This document shows positions 8,331-16,692 of a stretch of 64,000 nucleotides of DNA, one piece after another. Every line of letters begins with the position of its first letter. Position 1 is the first letter of the stretch. Location: NCBI RefSeq assembly GCF_003116015.1, contig NZ_LGQZ01000061.1, positions 22,002 through 86,001 on the forward strand, in the 5' to 3' direction. The notes under the pieces were generated by a model that was not told the DNA's origin, ran no database searches, and worked only from the letters and a program-made list of their open reading frames with translations. This stretch comes from Azospirillum sp. TSO22-1. GTDB taxonomy: Bacteria > Pseudomonadota > Alphaproteobacteria > Azospirillales > Azospirillaceae. The translations under genes and the position numbers were made by a program.

Positions 8331-9122
8331 TCAGGCCAGCCCCTTCACCCACCCGACGATCGTGTCCGACGCCGCGCTCCCGGCCGAGAAATGGTCGCCC
8401 GACACCTCGACGTAGCGCGAGCGCGGGTTGGCCGGCAGCCGGTCGAACACCGACGGCTTGCCCCAGGCGAGGCCGGGGTCGCCGGTGCCGACCACGTAAA
8501 GCACCGGGATGTTCGACACCAGCGGCGCCATGCGCGGCATCTCGGCGTCGCCCTCGGGGTCGAAATAGCTGAGGTAGGCGTCGGCCCGCATGCGCACGGT
8601 CAGCGACTTGCCCTGGTTCTCGTCGTTGAAGCCGCGCACCTCCGCCCCCTTGCCGGAGGCCACCAGGGCGCGCGCCTCCTCGATGCTGTCGCGCACCGCG
8701 CCGCCCTTGCTGATCCAGCGCGAGGGCAGATGACCGGGGGAGACCAGGCACAGCGCGTCCACGTCGCGCCGGCGCGCGGCGTAGGACAGCGCGGCGCACG
8801 CCCCCAGGCTCTGCCCCACCAGCACGACCTTGGCCGAGCCGCGGCGCAGCGCCGCCACCTCCGCCCCGATCTCGCCGAGCGCGTCGTTCCAGGTGCCCTC
8901 GATGTAGCGGCTTTCCGCCCAGGGCAGCGTCGGTTCGCGCAGGTCGACCCAGGCGGTGCGCAGGCCTTCCGACACGGCGCGCAGAGGCCCGCGCGGCGGG
9001 CGCCCGCCCTTGCCGTGCAGCAGCACCGCACCGACCCCCGAGGCGGCGCCCGCGGCCGGCGCGGCAAGGCCCGCCGCCAGGGCAAGCGCGAGGGCTTGGC
9101 GGCGTGACAGGGTGCTCGACAT
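8331..9122 (-). CDS. Secreted alpha/beta hydrolase (probable Tat substrate)
   Basis: A 263-residue protein with a twin-arginine-like leader (SRRQALALALAAGLAAPAAG, first 26 residues) followed by an alpha/beta hydrolase fold: oxyanion strand LLHGKGG, nucleophile elbow VGQSLGACAAL (Ser near residue 105), acid region VVGTGDPGL and a late VSGDHFSAG supplying the probable histidine. Members act on esters or amides; the substrate cannot be told. Likely periplasmic. It converges with the 7977 gene and diverges from the DUF4405 gene, sharing with the latter a 204-base gap that holds GTTACA repeats. Confidence 0.75.
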   Translation of the reverse strand: MSSTLSRRQALALALAAGLAAPAAGAASGVGAVLLHGKGGRPPRGPLRAVSEGLRTAWVDLREPTLPWAESRYIEGTWNDALGEIGAEVAALRRGSAKVVLVGQSLGACAALSYAARRRDVDALCLVSPGHLPSRWISKGGAVRDSIEEARALVASGKGAEVRGFNDENQGKSLTVRMRADAYLSYFDPEGDAEMPRMAPLVSNIPVLYVVGTGDPGLAWGKPSVFDRLPANPRSRYVEVSGDHFSAGSAASDTIVGWVKGLA

Positions 9123-9223
9123 GGGTGGATCCTCCCGCGATGGCCGATGCGCCAGTATGGCGCATTCACGACCGCCGCGCAGCCACGTTCAGGCTGGTGG
9201 GCGGATCGTCCGTTGTGCCAGCC

Positions 9224-9276
9224 GTTACAGTCGGTTACACGGCGTGGGCTTGGCCGACATGAAGCGGTTACACGGC
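9224..9276. promoter_or_regulatory. GTTACA repeat array
   Basis: GTTACA occurs at 9224, 9234 and 9267. The last two sit in a perfect 12-bp direct repeat CGGTTACACGGC (9232-9243 and 9265-9276) 33 bp apart. The 10-bp and 33-bp spacings place the half-sites on one helix face, as for OmpR-type response-regulator sites. The array ends 50 bases before the DUF4405 gene and starts about 100 bases from the divergent hydrolase gene. Confidence 0.5.
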
Positions 9277-9326
9277 CGGCCTAGGGTCAAGGGCATGACC
9301 TCAACGCATAGCGCGAGCCCCTAGCC

Positions 9327-9839
9327 ATGTCCGCCGCCCTCCGCACCGTGTCCCGCACCATCGTCACGCCGGTAACCATCGTTCTGTTCGTCGTCTCGAC
9401 CGTCACCGGCATCATGCTGCTGCTGCATTGGCAGGCCGGGCTGGTGCGTTTCTCGCACGAGTGGCTGAGCATCGCCTTCTCCGCCATCGCGGTCTGGCAC
9501 CTGGTGCGGAACTGGACGGCCTTCATCCAGTATTTCCGGCGCAACCTGGCGCTGGGGGCGTTCGCCGTCAGCCTGATCGCCTCGGTGGTCATCACCGGGA
9601 TGACCGGCGCTCCCTCGTCGAACGCCAACCCCGGCGCCATCTTCCGCGCCCTGTCCGCGTCCACCCTGGAGACGGCGGCCCCGGCGCTGGGCCTGACGCC
9701 CGCCGCCGCCATCCAGACGCTGAAGACCGCCAACATCGACGCCGCCGCCAGCGAGACGCTCACCCAGATCGGCGCCAAGGCCGGCATGAACGGGGCGGGG
9801 GTCGCCTCGCTCCTGGTGACCAGGCAGCGCCGCTCCTAG
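9327..9839 (+). CDS. DUF4405 membrane protein
   Basis: A 170-residue protein with three hydrophobic segments (about residues 12-33, 45-62 and 71-90) and conserved histidines in LLLHWQAGLVRFSHEWLS and AVWHLVRNW, the DUF4405 pattern related to b-type cytochrome membrane domains. The C-terminal 70 residues contain a hydrophilic helix-rich region, AAAIQTLKTANIDAAASETL, resembling a small helical binding fold. The gene stands alone behind a GTTACA repeat array that may bind a response regulator. Heme binding is a suggestion from the histidines, not shown. Confidence 0.7.
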   Translation: MSAALRTVSRTIVTPVTIVLFVVSTVTGIMLLLHWQAGLVRFSHEWLSIAFSAIAVWHLVRNWTAFIQYFRRNLALGAFAVSLIASVVITGMTGAPSSNANPGAIFRALSASTLETAAPALGLTPAAAIQTLKTANIDAAASETLTQIGAKAGMNGAGVASLLVTRQRRS

Positions 9840-9894
9840 GAACCCCGGCGCGGCCACTCCCGTTGGCCCTTCGGACGGGCAGGGAGGGGCAGGG

Positions 9895-10641
9895 TTGGAA
9901 AGCGCAACGCCGATCCGCATCGGCACCGCCGGGTGGAGCGTCCCGAAGGCCGTCGCCGACCGCTTCCCCGGCGCCGGCACGCACCTCGAGCGCTACGCCC
10001 GTGCGCTGCCCTGCGTGGAGATCAACAGCTCCTTCTACCGCCCGCACAAGCCGGAGACCTACGCGCGCTGGGCCGCCTCGGCGCCGGCCGGCTTCCGCTT
10101 CGCGGTCAAGGTGCCGAAGGCGATCACCCACGTCCGCCGCCTCAACAACGCCGCCGACCTGCTGGACCGCTTCCTGGGCGAGGCGGGGGAGTTGGGCGAC
10201 CGGCTCGGGCCGCTGCTGGTGCAGCTGCCGCCGAGCGGCCGTTTCGATCCGGACGTGGCGTCCGCCTTCTTCGAGGAGTTGCGCGCCCGCTTCGACGGCG
10301 ACGTGGTGTGCGAGCCGCGCCACGCCTCCTGGTTCACCGGCCCGGCCGGGCGGCTGCTGGTGGAGCACCGCGTCGCCCGCGTCGCCGCCGACCCGGCTCC
10401 GGTGCCGGAGGCCGCCGATCCGGGCGGCTGGGACGGGTTGCTGTACTGGCGCCTGCACGGCTCGCCGGAGATCTACCATTCCCCGTACCCGCCCGCCGAG
10501 CTGGAGCGCGTCGCCGCCACCCTGGCCGCCGAGGCGGCGCGCCGGCCGGCATGGTGCATCTTCGACAACACCGCGCTCGGCCACGCCACGGCGGACGCGC
10601 TGACGGTGCTCTCCCGGCTGACGGCCCGGCTGGCGGGTTGA
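9895..10641 (+). CDS. DUF72 domain-containing protein (YecE-like)
   Basis: A 248-residue DUF72 protein, a TIM-barrel-like family of unknown activity. Diagnostic parts are IRIGTAGWS at the start, VEINSSFYRPHKPETYARWA, FRFAVKVPKAITH, VQLPPS, CEPRHASWF and YWRLHGSPEIYHSPY. The start is TTG 9895, placed by the GGGAGGGG ribosome site at 9881-9889. Length and order match the family. It follows the DUF4405 gene after 55 bases and may share its transcript; there is no functional link I can defend. Confidence 0.85.
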   Translation: MESATPIRIGTAGWSVPKAVADRFPGAGTHLERYARALPCVEINSSFYRPHKPETYARWAASAPAGFRFAVKVPKAITHVRRLNNAADLLDRFLGEAGELGDRLGPLLVQLPPSGRFDPDVASAFFEELRARFDGDVVCEPRHASWFTGPAGRLLVEHRVARVAADPAPVPEAADPGGWDGLLYWRLHGSPEIYHSPYPPAELERVAATLAAEAARRPAWCIFDNTALGHATADALTVLSRLTARLAG

Positions 10642-10704
10642 CAGCGGGGGCGTGCCCGCGCTCCCATGTTGGCCAACAAAACAATTGGCAGGGAGTACCA
10701 GCGC

Positions 10705-12006
10705 ATGGCCACCGCCCATCCCATCGACCCGCAGGGTGAACGCGGCTTCACCGTCGAGGCCTCGTCCATGAAGTTCGGGCCGGGCATGCTGGCCGAGCTG
10801 GGCATGGACGCGCGGAACCTGCGCCTGCAGCGCGTGGCGCTGTTCACCGACCCGCACGTGGCGGACACCGAGCCGGCCCGCCGCGCGCTTGATTCGCTGA
10901 AGCGCGAGGGGGTGGACGCGGTGGTCTTCGACCGCTGCCGGGTCGAGCCGACCAGCGCCTCCTTCCTGGAGGCCGCCGACTTCGCCCGCGACGGCAAGTT
11001 CGACGGCTTCATCTCCATCGGCGGCGGCTCGGTGATCGACACGGCCAAGGCGGCCAACCTCTACGCCACGCACCCCGCGGATTTTCTGGCCTACGTCAAC
11101 AAGCCGCTGGGCGAGGGGCGCCCGGTGCCCGGCCCGGTGAAGCCGCACATCGCGTGCCCCACCACCTGCGGCACCGGCAGCGAGACGACCGGCGTGGCGA
11201 TCTTCGACCACGTCGAGATGAAGGTGAAGACCGGCATCTCGTCGAAGTTCCTGCGCCCGACCATGTCGGTGGTGGACCCGACGACCACCTACAGCCTGCC
11301 GCCCGGCGTGGTGGCGGCGACCGGCTTCGACGTGCTGACGCACGCCATCGAGTCGCACACCGCGCGCCCCTACCGCAGCCGCCCGCGCCCGGCCACCAGC
11401 GCCGAGCGCCCGCCCTACCAGGGCGCCAACCCCTGGTCGGACATGGGCAGCCTGCAGGCGATCCGCCTGGGCGGCCTGTACCTGGAGCGCGCGGTCAACG
11501 ACCCGGACGACCACGAGGCGCGCGACGGCCTGATGTGGGGCGCCACGCTGGCCGGTCTGGCCTTCGGCAACGCCGGGGTGCACATCCCGCACGCCATGTC
11601 CTACTCGGTGGCCGGCATGAACCACAGCTTCGTGGCGCTGGGCTACGAGAAGGCCGACCCGATGGTGCCGCACGGCATCTCGGTGGTCCTCAACGCGCCG
11701 GCCGCCTTCCGCTTCACCGGCCCGGCCGCTCCCGAGGCGCACCGCCGCGCCGCCGAGGCGCTGGGCGCCGACGTGCGCGCCGCCGCGCCCGACGAGGCCG
11801 GCGCCGTTCTCGCCACCCGGCTGGTCGAACTGATGCGCGCGACGCACCTGCCGAACGGGCTGTCGGCGCTCGGCTACGGTTCGGACGACATTCCCGGTCT
11901 GGTCAGGGGCGCCATGGCGCAGCAGCGCCTGCTCTCCATCGCGCCATGCCCGGTGGGCGAGGACGACCTGCGCGGGCTGTACGCCGACGCGATGCGCTAT
12001 TGGTGA
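10705..12006 (+). CDS. Hydroxyacid-oxoacid transhydrogenase (iron-type alcohol dehydrogenase family)
   Basis: A 433-residue iron-containing alcohol dehydrogenase most like ADHFE1: FTVEASSMKFGPGM at the N-terminus, GGGSVIDTAKAANL, CPTTCGTGSETTGVAIFDH, the long insertion with RSRPRPATSAERPPYQGANPWSD, and NAGVHIPHAMSYSVAG with metal-ligand histidines. Known members convert 4-hydroxybutyrate plus 2-oxoglutarate to succinate semialdehyde plus D-2-hydroxyglutarate. ATG 10705 is preferred over ATG 10666 because GGGAG at 10691-10695 is well spaced. With bdhA and prpE elsewhere in the window it fits hydroxyacid and polyhydroxyalkanoate carbon use. Confidence 0.83.
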   Translation: MATAHPIDPQGERGFTVEASSMKFGPGMLAELGMDARNLRLQRVALFTDPHVADTEPARRALDSLKREGVDAVVFDRCRVEPTSASFLEAADFARDGKFDGFISIGGGSVIDTAKAANLYATHPADFLAYVNKPLGEGRPVPGPVKPHIACPTTCGTGSETTGVAIFDHVEMKVKTGISSKFLRPTMSVVDPTTTYSLPPGVVAATGFDVLTHAIESHTARPYRSRPRPATSAERPPYQGANPWSDMGSLQAIRLGGLYLERAVNDPDDHEARDGLMWGATLAGLAFGNAGVHIPHAMSYSVAGMNHSFVALGYEKADPMVPHGISVVLNAPAAFRFTGPAAPEAHRRAAEALGADVRAAAPDEAGAVLATRLVELMRATHLPNGLSALGYGSDDIPGLVRGAMAQQRLLSIAPCPVGEDDLRGLYADAMRYW

Positions 12007-12113
12007 CCTGAGCCCCACGGAAGCGTCCCGAGCGATCTTTTTCTTCGGCTGGAGGTCTATCCGGGCTCCGTGAGCGTTCTTTCCATTGGGGACGGACGCA
12101 TCGCGGTGTCGCC

Positions 12114-13196
12114 ATGAAAATCGTCATCTTCGGACTCACCATCAGTTCCTCCCGGGGCAACGGCCACGCCACGCTGTGGCGCGGCATGATCAAAGCGCTG
12201 GCGCATCGGGGGTACCGGGTGGTGTTCTTCGAGCGCGACGTGCCCCACCACGCCGAGCACCGCGACTGCTGGGAGATCCCCGGCTGCGACCTGGTGCTCT
12301 ATCCGGATTGGGGCGGCATCGCCAAACACGCCGAGACGCAGGTCGCCGACGCCGACGTGGCGATGGTCACCTCCTGTTGCCCGGACGGGGTGGCGGCGTC
12401 GGACTTGGTGCTGGGCTCCAAGGCGCAGCGCCGGGTCTTCTACGACCTCGACACGCCGGCTACCCTGGCGTGGCTGACGGCCGGCGAGCGGCCGGCCTAC
12501 CTGCCGCCGGACGGGCTGGGCGGCTTCGACCTCGTGCTGAGCTGCACCGGCGGGCGGGCGCTGACCGAACTGCGCGAGCGCCTCGGCGCCAGGGTCGCGG
12601 TGCCGCTGTACGGCTGGGCGGACCCGGAGGTGCACCGGCCCGTGCCGATGGTCGGGACCTACATGGCCGATCTGTCCTACCTCGGCACCTACGCCGAGGA
12701 CCGGCAGGAGACGCTGGAGCGCCTGTTCCTCGATCCGGCACGCCGGCTGCCGCGGCGGCGCTTCGTCATCGGCGGCGCGCAGTATCCGCACGACTTCCCG
12801 CGGACGCCCAACCTGTTCTTCGTCCGCGACCTGCCGCCCGGCGAGCACGCCGCCTTCTTCTGCTCCTCGCGCTTCACGCTGAACGTCACGCGCGGCGCCA
12901 TGAAGCGCATGGGCTGGTGCCCGTCCGGCCGGCTGTTCGAGTCGGCGGCCTGCGGCGTGCCGATCATCTCCGATTCTTTCGACGGGCTCGACAGCTTCTT
13001 CGAGCCGGGTCACGAGATCCTGGTGGCGCGCGAGACCGACGACGTGACGACGGCGCTGGCCCTGCCGCGCGCCCACGTGGAGCAGATGGCCCGCCGGGCG
13101 CGCGCTCGCGCGCTGGCCGAGCACACCGCCGACCGCCGCGTCATCGACCTGCGCAACGCCCTGGAAACCGCCGGCAAGCGGGCGGGAGGGATGTGA
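12114..13196 (+). CDS. CgeB-like glycosyltransferase
   Basis: A 360-residue GT-B glycosyltransferase related to the CgeB family. The N-terminal half begins MKIVIFGLTISSSRGNGHAT (nucleotide-binding fold with glycine-rich turn); the C-terminal half carries SRFTLNVTRGAMKRMGWCPS, LFESAACGVPIISD and FEPGHEILVARE, the donor-sugar site region. No signal peptide or membrane helix. It heads a four-ORF overlapping cluster: its stop is fused to the start of the next ORF (TGATG). It probably modifies a surface glycan or small acceptor; donor and acceptor are unknown. Confidence 0.78.
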   Translation: MKIVIFGLTISSSRGNGHATLWRGMIKALAHRGYRVVFFERDVPHHAEHRDCWEIPGCDLVLYPDWGGIAKHAETQVADADVAMVTSCCPDGVAASDLVLGSKAQRRVFYDLDTPATLAWLTAGERPAYLPPDGLGGFDLVLSCTGGRALTELRERLGARVAVPLYGWADPEVHRPVPMVGTYMADLSYLGTYAEDRQETLERLFLDPARRLPRRRFVIGGAQYPHDFPRTPNLFFVRDLPPGEHAAFFCSSRFTLNVTRGAMKRMGWCPSGRLFESAACGVPIISDSFDGLDSFFEPGHEILVARETDDVTTALALPRAHVEQMARRARARALAEHTADRRVIDLRNALETAGKRAGGM

Positions 13197-13507
13197 TGGC
13201 CGGCGCTCTTCTGCTCTTCCCGTCCATGCTGCGCGGCACGCAGGAGGTGGAGCCGGTGGAACCCGGTTATCCCTTCAGCGCGGCGGAGCACTTCGAACGC
13301 CCGGGTTACCCGCGCATGGCTTTTATCGAAAATAAACGCTGCGGCGACGAGACCAACCGGCGGGTCCCGAACCGGGCCTGCGCCGAGGCGATGTCGCGCT
13401 TGGCCGGGGGCCAGGTGATCGGCCATCCGGACGAGGAGGTCGTCGTCTGCCGTGTCGGCGAGCGCTCGCGCCGGGCGGTGCCGGTCTATCCGACGCGTGG
13501 GGCTTGA
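13196..13507 (+). CDS. Small hypothetical protein in glycosyltransferase cluster
   Basis: A 103-residue ORF that I do not recognise. It begins MAGALLLFPSMLRGTQEVEP, has a central AFIENKRCGDETNRRVPN segment in noticeably AT-richer codons, and ends basic (RSRRAVPVYPTRGA). No signal sequence or membrane helix. Its ATG overlaps the upstream glycosyltransferase stop (TGATG) and its own stop overlaps an ATG at 13507. That coupling on both sides, and lack of a competing ORF on the other strand, support a real gene, perhaps an accessory or regulator of the glycosyltransferases. Confidence 0.6.
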   Translation: MAGALLLFPSMLRGTQEVEPVEPGYPFSAAEHFERPGYPRMAFIENKRCGDETNRRVPNRACAEAMSRLAGGQVIGHPDEEVVVCRVGERSRRAVPVYPTRGA

Positions 13508-13521
13508 TGAGGGGGCGGGGA

Positions 13522-13629
13522 ATGATCGAAGCGGTGATGCTCTGGAAAGAGCGGAACAACAAGTCCCTCCGGGGCGTCCTGATCGATCCGGCGCGGGCGC
13601 TGGCGCTGTCTCCCGCCGTGGTGCGGTGA
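13522..13629 (+). CDS. Very small ORF (35 codons) in glycosyltransferase cluster
   Basis: A 35-residue ORF, MIEAVMLWKERNNKSLRGVL and on to LALSPAVVR, filling the gap between the 103-residue protein and the second glycosyltransferase. ATG 13522 follows the purine-rich GGGGGCGGGG; an in-frame ATG at 13507 overlaps the previous stop (TGATG) and would give 40 residues. The stop lies four bases before the next ATG. Fit and coupling argue for translation, but length gives little statistical support. No homologue is recognised. Confidence 0.4.
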   Translation: MIEAVMLWKERNNKSLRGVLIDPARALALSPAVVR

Positions 13630-13633
13630 GCCC

Positions 13634-14686
13634 ATGGCGCTCACCGTCCTCAACGTCGCGTCCCCCTTCGTTCCGGTTGGCCATGAGGAGGCCGGTGGAG
13701 CGGAGGCGGCGGTGGCTGCCCTCGACGCCGCGCTGGTCCGCGCCGGCCACCGCTCGCTGGTGATCGGCCCGGACGGTTCGCGCGCAGCCGGGGAGTTGAT
13801 CGCACTGCCTCCGGTGCGGGGGAACCTCGACGACCGGGCGCGCGCCGCGGTGAACCGCCGGGTGTGCGCCATGGTCGCCGACACGGTCGGCCGTGCGCCG
13901 GTCGACTTGGTGCACCTGCACGGCGCCGACTTCCACGACCACCTGCCGCCGCCCGGCGTGCCGGTGCTGGTGACCCTGCACCGGCCGCTCGACGCCTACC
14001 CGCCCGCCGTCCTGGCCCCGGCCCGGCCGGCGACGTGGCTGCACGGCGTCTCGGCGGCGCAGCGGCCGCCGGCCGGGGTGCGCCTGCTGCCGCCGCTGGA
14101 ACCCGGCGTGGCGGTGGACCGGCTGGCGATCCGCGTGCCGAAGCGGCGCTTTGCCGTGGTGCTCGGCCGCGTGACGCCGGAGTCCGGGATGCATCTGGCG
14201 CTCGACGCCGCGGCGATGGCCGAGATGCAGATCCTGCTGGCCGGCGAACTGCGCCCGCTGCCGGAGAACCAGGACTATTTCCGCGCCGAGATCCAGCCGC
14301 GCCTGGACGGCCGGCGCCGCTACCTGGGCGTCATCGGCTTTGCGCGCAAGCGCTGGCTGCTCAGCTCCGCCCGCTGCCTGCTGGTACCGGGCGGCGAGAG
14401 GGAGATCCGCGCGGTGGCGGCGCGGGAGGCGCTGGCCTGCGGCACCCCGGTGGTGGGGTTCGCGCACGGGCCGCTGGCCGGGGTGATCGAGCCGGGGGTG
14501 ACCGGCTTCCTGGTGAACGACGTGCCGGAGATGGCCGAGGCGATCGCCGCCGCCGAACGCCTCGACCCCGACGCCTGCCGCGCCGCCGCCCGCACCCGCC
14601 ATTCCGAGGAACGCATGGTGGCGCGGTATCTCGCGCTGTACGAGCAGCTGGCGGTGGGGGAGGCGCGGGCGGCGGGGGTGGCCTAA
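13634..14686 (+). CDS. GT4-type glycosyltransferase
   Basis: A 350-residue GT-B glycosyltransferase, group 1/GT4. N-terminal Rossmann half with GGAEAAVAALDAALVRAGH and VDLVHLHGADFHDHLPP; C-terminal half with VVLGRVTPESGMHLALDAA and the donor-binding region AAREALACGTPVVGFAHGPL, then VIEPGVTGFLVNDVPEMAEA. This matches phosphatidylinositol- or sucrose-phosphate-type family members, though the sugar is unknown. It is the last gene of the overlapping cluster starting at 12114. Its last four bases overlap the converging acetyltransferase gene. Confidence 0.82.
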   Translation: MALTVLNVASPFVPVGHEEAGGAEAAVAALDAALVRAGHRSLVIGPDGSRAAGELIALPPVRGNLDDRARAAVNRRVCAMVADTVGRAPVDLVHLHGADFHDHLPPPGVPVLVTLHRPLDAYPPAVLAPARPATWLHGVSAAQRPPAGVRLLPPLEPGVAVDRLAIRVPKRRFAVVLGRVTPESGMHLALDAAAMAEMQILLAGELRPLPENQDYFRAEIQPRLDGRRRYLGVIGFARKRWLLSSARCLLVPGGEREIRAVAAREALACGTPVVGFAHGPLAGVIEPGVTGFLVNDVPEMAEAIAAAERLDPDACRAAARTRHSEERMVARYLALYEQLAVGEARAAGVA

Positions 14687-15777
14687 CCGAGGATCTTCCC
14701 CATCGCCACATGATCGGCGAAGCGCCCGTCGATGAGGGCGTAGCGCCGGCACACCGCCTCCTCCTGGAAGCCGCACGCCGCGTAGAAGCGGCGCGCCCGC
14801 ACGTTGGGGCCAAGCACCCACAGCGAGAGCCGGTGCGCGCCGAGCCCGCGCGCCCAGGTCTCGGCCGCCGCCATCAGCCGCTTGCCGACGCCGCTGGCCC
14901 AGTACTCCCGCCGCACCGCCATGCCGAGGCTGGCCTCGTGCGCGGTGCGCCGCGACCCGCCGAACCACACCGAGACGGTGCCGGCCAGCTCCGCCCCGAC
15001 CGCCGCCCCGACCGGGGCCACGATGGTCGTGCGTTGCGGGTCCAGCCGCTGCCCGGCCAGGAAGCGGCGCGCCGCGGTGGCCGTGGTCAGCCCTTCCGCC
15101 GCGGTGCGCATCAGGAACGGGGTCTCCCGCCGCACCGCCTGATCGTAGGCGGCGTAGGCCGCGGCGTCGCCGGTCTGCGCCTCGCGCACCGTCAGGCCGG
15201 CGAGCGGCGCCGGCGGCAGGGAATCCAGCAGCAGCGGCCCCCACTCCGGCACGCCGGCCGGGCCGAGGTCCTTCGCCATCACGATTTCATCGCAGAAGAT
15301 GCCGCCGAAGCGCAGGGCGTCGCGCAGCCGTCCCTCGTCGCGATAACCCAGGCGGCGGTACAGCGCATGCGCTCGCTGGTTGGGCGCGGCCACCGTCAGC
15401 TCCAGCCGGTGCAGGCCGCGGCCGCGCGCCCAGGCCTCGGCCTCCGCCAGCAGCCGGGTGCCGGCGCCGCGCCCCTGCTGTTGCGGCAGGACGCCGAGCG
15501 CCACCGTCGCCACGCCGCAGTTCCTTTGGAAGCGTCCGCCGGTGGCGGTCAGCGTGCCGGCCGGGCGGCCGCCTATCTCCGCCACCAGCAGCGCGTTGAG
15601 GCCGGTGCCCAGGAACGCCGCGAGGTCCTCCGCCGGGTTGGCGCCGCCGTGCCAGGACGGCCGCTCGCCGGCGGCGTGCAGCGTGTAGGGGGACGCGGCG
15701 TTCACCGCCTCCGTCAGGGCCAGGAGGGCGCGCGCCTCGTCGGGGCGGGCGGGGTGTGTGGCGATCACAGTGGGCAT
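14683..15777 (-). CDS. Tandem-domain GNAT acetyltransferase
   Basis: A 364-residue protein made of two GNAT folds. Domain 1 (about residues 1-170) has the acetyl-CoA loop LPQQQGRGAGTRLLAEAEAW and domain 2 (about 190-364) has REYWASGVGKRLMAAAETWA; both end with the usual N-x-RA-x-x-FY or LY motif (APNQRAHALYRRLGY, GPNVRARRFYAACGF). The halves look like an internal duplication. Both retain the R/Q-x-x-G-x-G/A phosphate loop, so both could bind acetyl-CoA. Acceptor unknown. It diverges from another single-domain GNAT gene 101 bases away. Confidence 0.85.
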   Translation of the reverse strand: MPTVIATHPARPDEARALLALTEAVNAASPYTLHAAGERPSWHGGANPAEDLAAFLGTGLNALLVAEIGGRPAGTLTATGGRFQRNCGVATVALGVLPQQQGRGAGTRLLAEAEAWARGRGLHRLELTVAAPNQRAHALYRRLGYRDEGRLRDALRFGGIFCDEIVMAKDLGPAGVPEWGPLLLDSLPPAPLAGLTVREAQTGDAAAYAAYDQAVRRETPFLMRTAAEGLTTATAARRFLAGQRLDPQRTTIVAPVGAAVGAELAGTVSVWFGGSRRTAHEASLGMAVRREYWASGVGKRLMAAAETWARGLGAHRLSLWVLGPNVRARRFYAACGFQEEAVCRRYALIDGRFADHVAMGKILG

Positions 15778-15878
15778 GCGCCCATTACACCCGCAGGGCA
15801 GGGCGGACGCAAAGCGCGTTGTCGGCCTGCCGCCGCCCGGCTATCGTCCGGCCCGCAAAAATCAGGGAGAGACACCGC

Positions 15879-16361
15879 ATGCCCACCGTCACCATCCGCC
15901 CGGCCGTGGAGGCCGACGCCGCGACCATCCTCGGCTTCGTCAGGGAACTGGCGGAGTTCGAGCGCGAGCCACACGCGGTGAAGGCCACCGTGGACGACGT
16001 GCGCCGCGACGGCTGGGGACCGGACGCGGTGTTCGAGGCGCTGATGGCCGAGCTGGACGGTGTGCCGGTCGGCTTCGCGCTGACCTTCCGCAACTACTCG
16101 ACCTGGGAAGGCCGCGCCGGCCTGTTCGTCGAGGATCTGTACGTGCAGCCGCACGCCCGGAAGTACGGCGTGGGCCGCACGCTGCTGGCCGCGGTGGCGC
16201 GGCGCGCCGTCGAGCGCGGCTGCAAGCGGGTGGACCTCAGCGTGCTGAACTGGAACCCGGCGCGCGGCTTCTACGACCGCATCGGCTTCAAGCAGATGGA
16301 GGAATGGCTGCCGTACCGCCTGACGGGGGAAGCGCTGCACGCGCTGGCGAAGGAGGCCTGA
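15879..16361 (+). CDS. GNAT acetyltransferase, diamine acetyltransferase-like
   Basis: A 160-residue single GNAT domain resembling spermidine/spermine (diamine) N-acetyltransferases: IRPAVEADAATILGFVRELA at the start, FRNYSTWEGRAGLFVEDLYV, the acetyl-CoA loop HARKYGVGRTLLAAV and LSVLNWNPARGFYDRIGF. Start ATG 15879 follows AGGGAGAG; longer in-frame starts lack a ribosome site. These enzymes acetylate small amines such as polyamines or thialysine, but the substrate must be treated as a guess. Confidence 0.85.
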   Translation: MPTVTIRPAVEADAATILGFVRELAEFEREPHAVKATVDDVRRDGWGPDAVFEALMAELDGVPVGFALTFRNYSTWEGRAGLFVEDLYVQPHARKYGVGRTLLAAVARRAVERGCKRVDLSVLNWNPARGFYDRIGFKQMEEWLPYRLTGEALHALAKEA

Positions 16362-16476
16362 CAGCCCGGCTTTCGGTGGATCTCCGCGCCTGCGTCGCAC
16401 GCGCGGAAGGGGGCGCTGTAACCGCTGAACCATCCAGAGGAAGCGGTGCCGCGCCCACCGCATCGCTTCCCGGGAA

Positions 16477-16692
16477 TCACGCCGCCTCTTCGAGGGCCGG
16501 CATCTCGACCAGACGGGCATAACCGTCGCGCTCGTCGCGCAGGGTCAGCAGCAGGTCGCCCAGGCTGTCGCGGACGAACGCATCGTCCTGGGTACCCAGC
16601 TTTTCCTTGGTAATCCGAATGAACTCATCCAAAAGCGCCATGTGGGTCAGGGAAGCGGACTGAACGCGGCGGTTGGCGGAAGAGTAGGCCAT
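16477..16692 (-). CDS. Small hypothetical protein
   Basis: A 71-residue acidic protein starting MAYSSANRRVQSASLTHMAL, then an Asp/Glu-rich helical body (FVRDSLGDLLLTLRDERDGY) and a tail ending LEEAA. No membrane segment. The start at 16692 is set by GGAG seven bases upstream rather than the longer in-frame start at 16731. The next small gene on the same strand (16855-17094) also ends in LEEAA, which may be chance. The upstream region holds an imperfect direct repeat. Function unknown. Confidence 0.6.
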   Translation of the reverse strand: MAYSSANRRVQSASLTHMALLDEFIRITKEKLGTQDDAFVRDSLGDLLLTLRDERDGYARLVEMPALEEAA

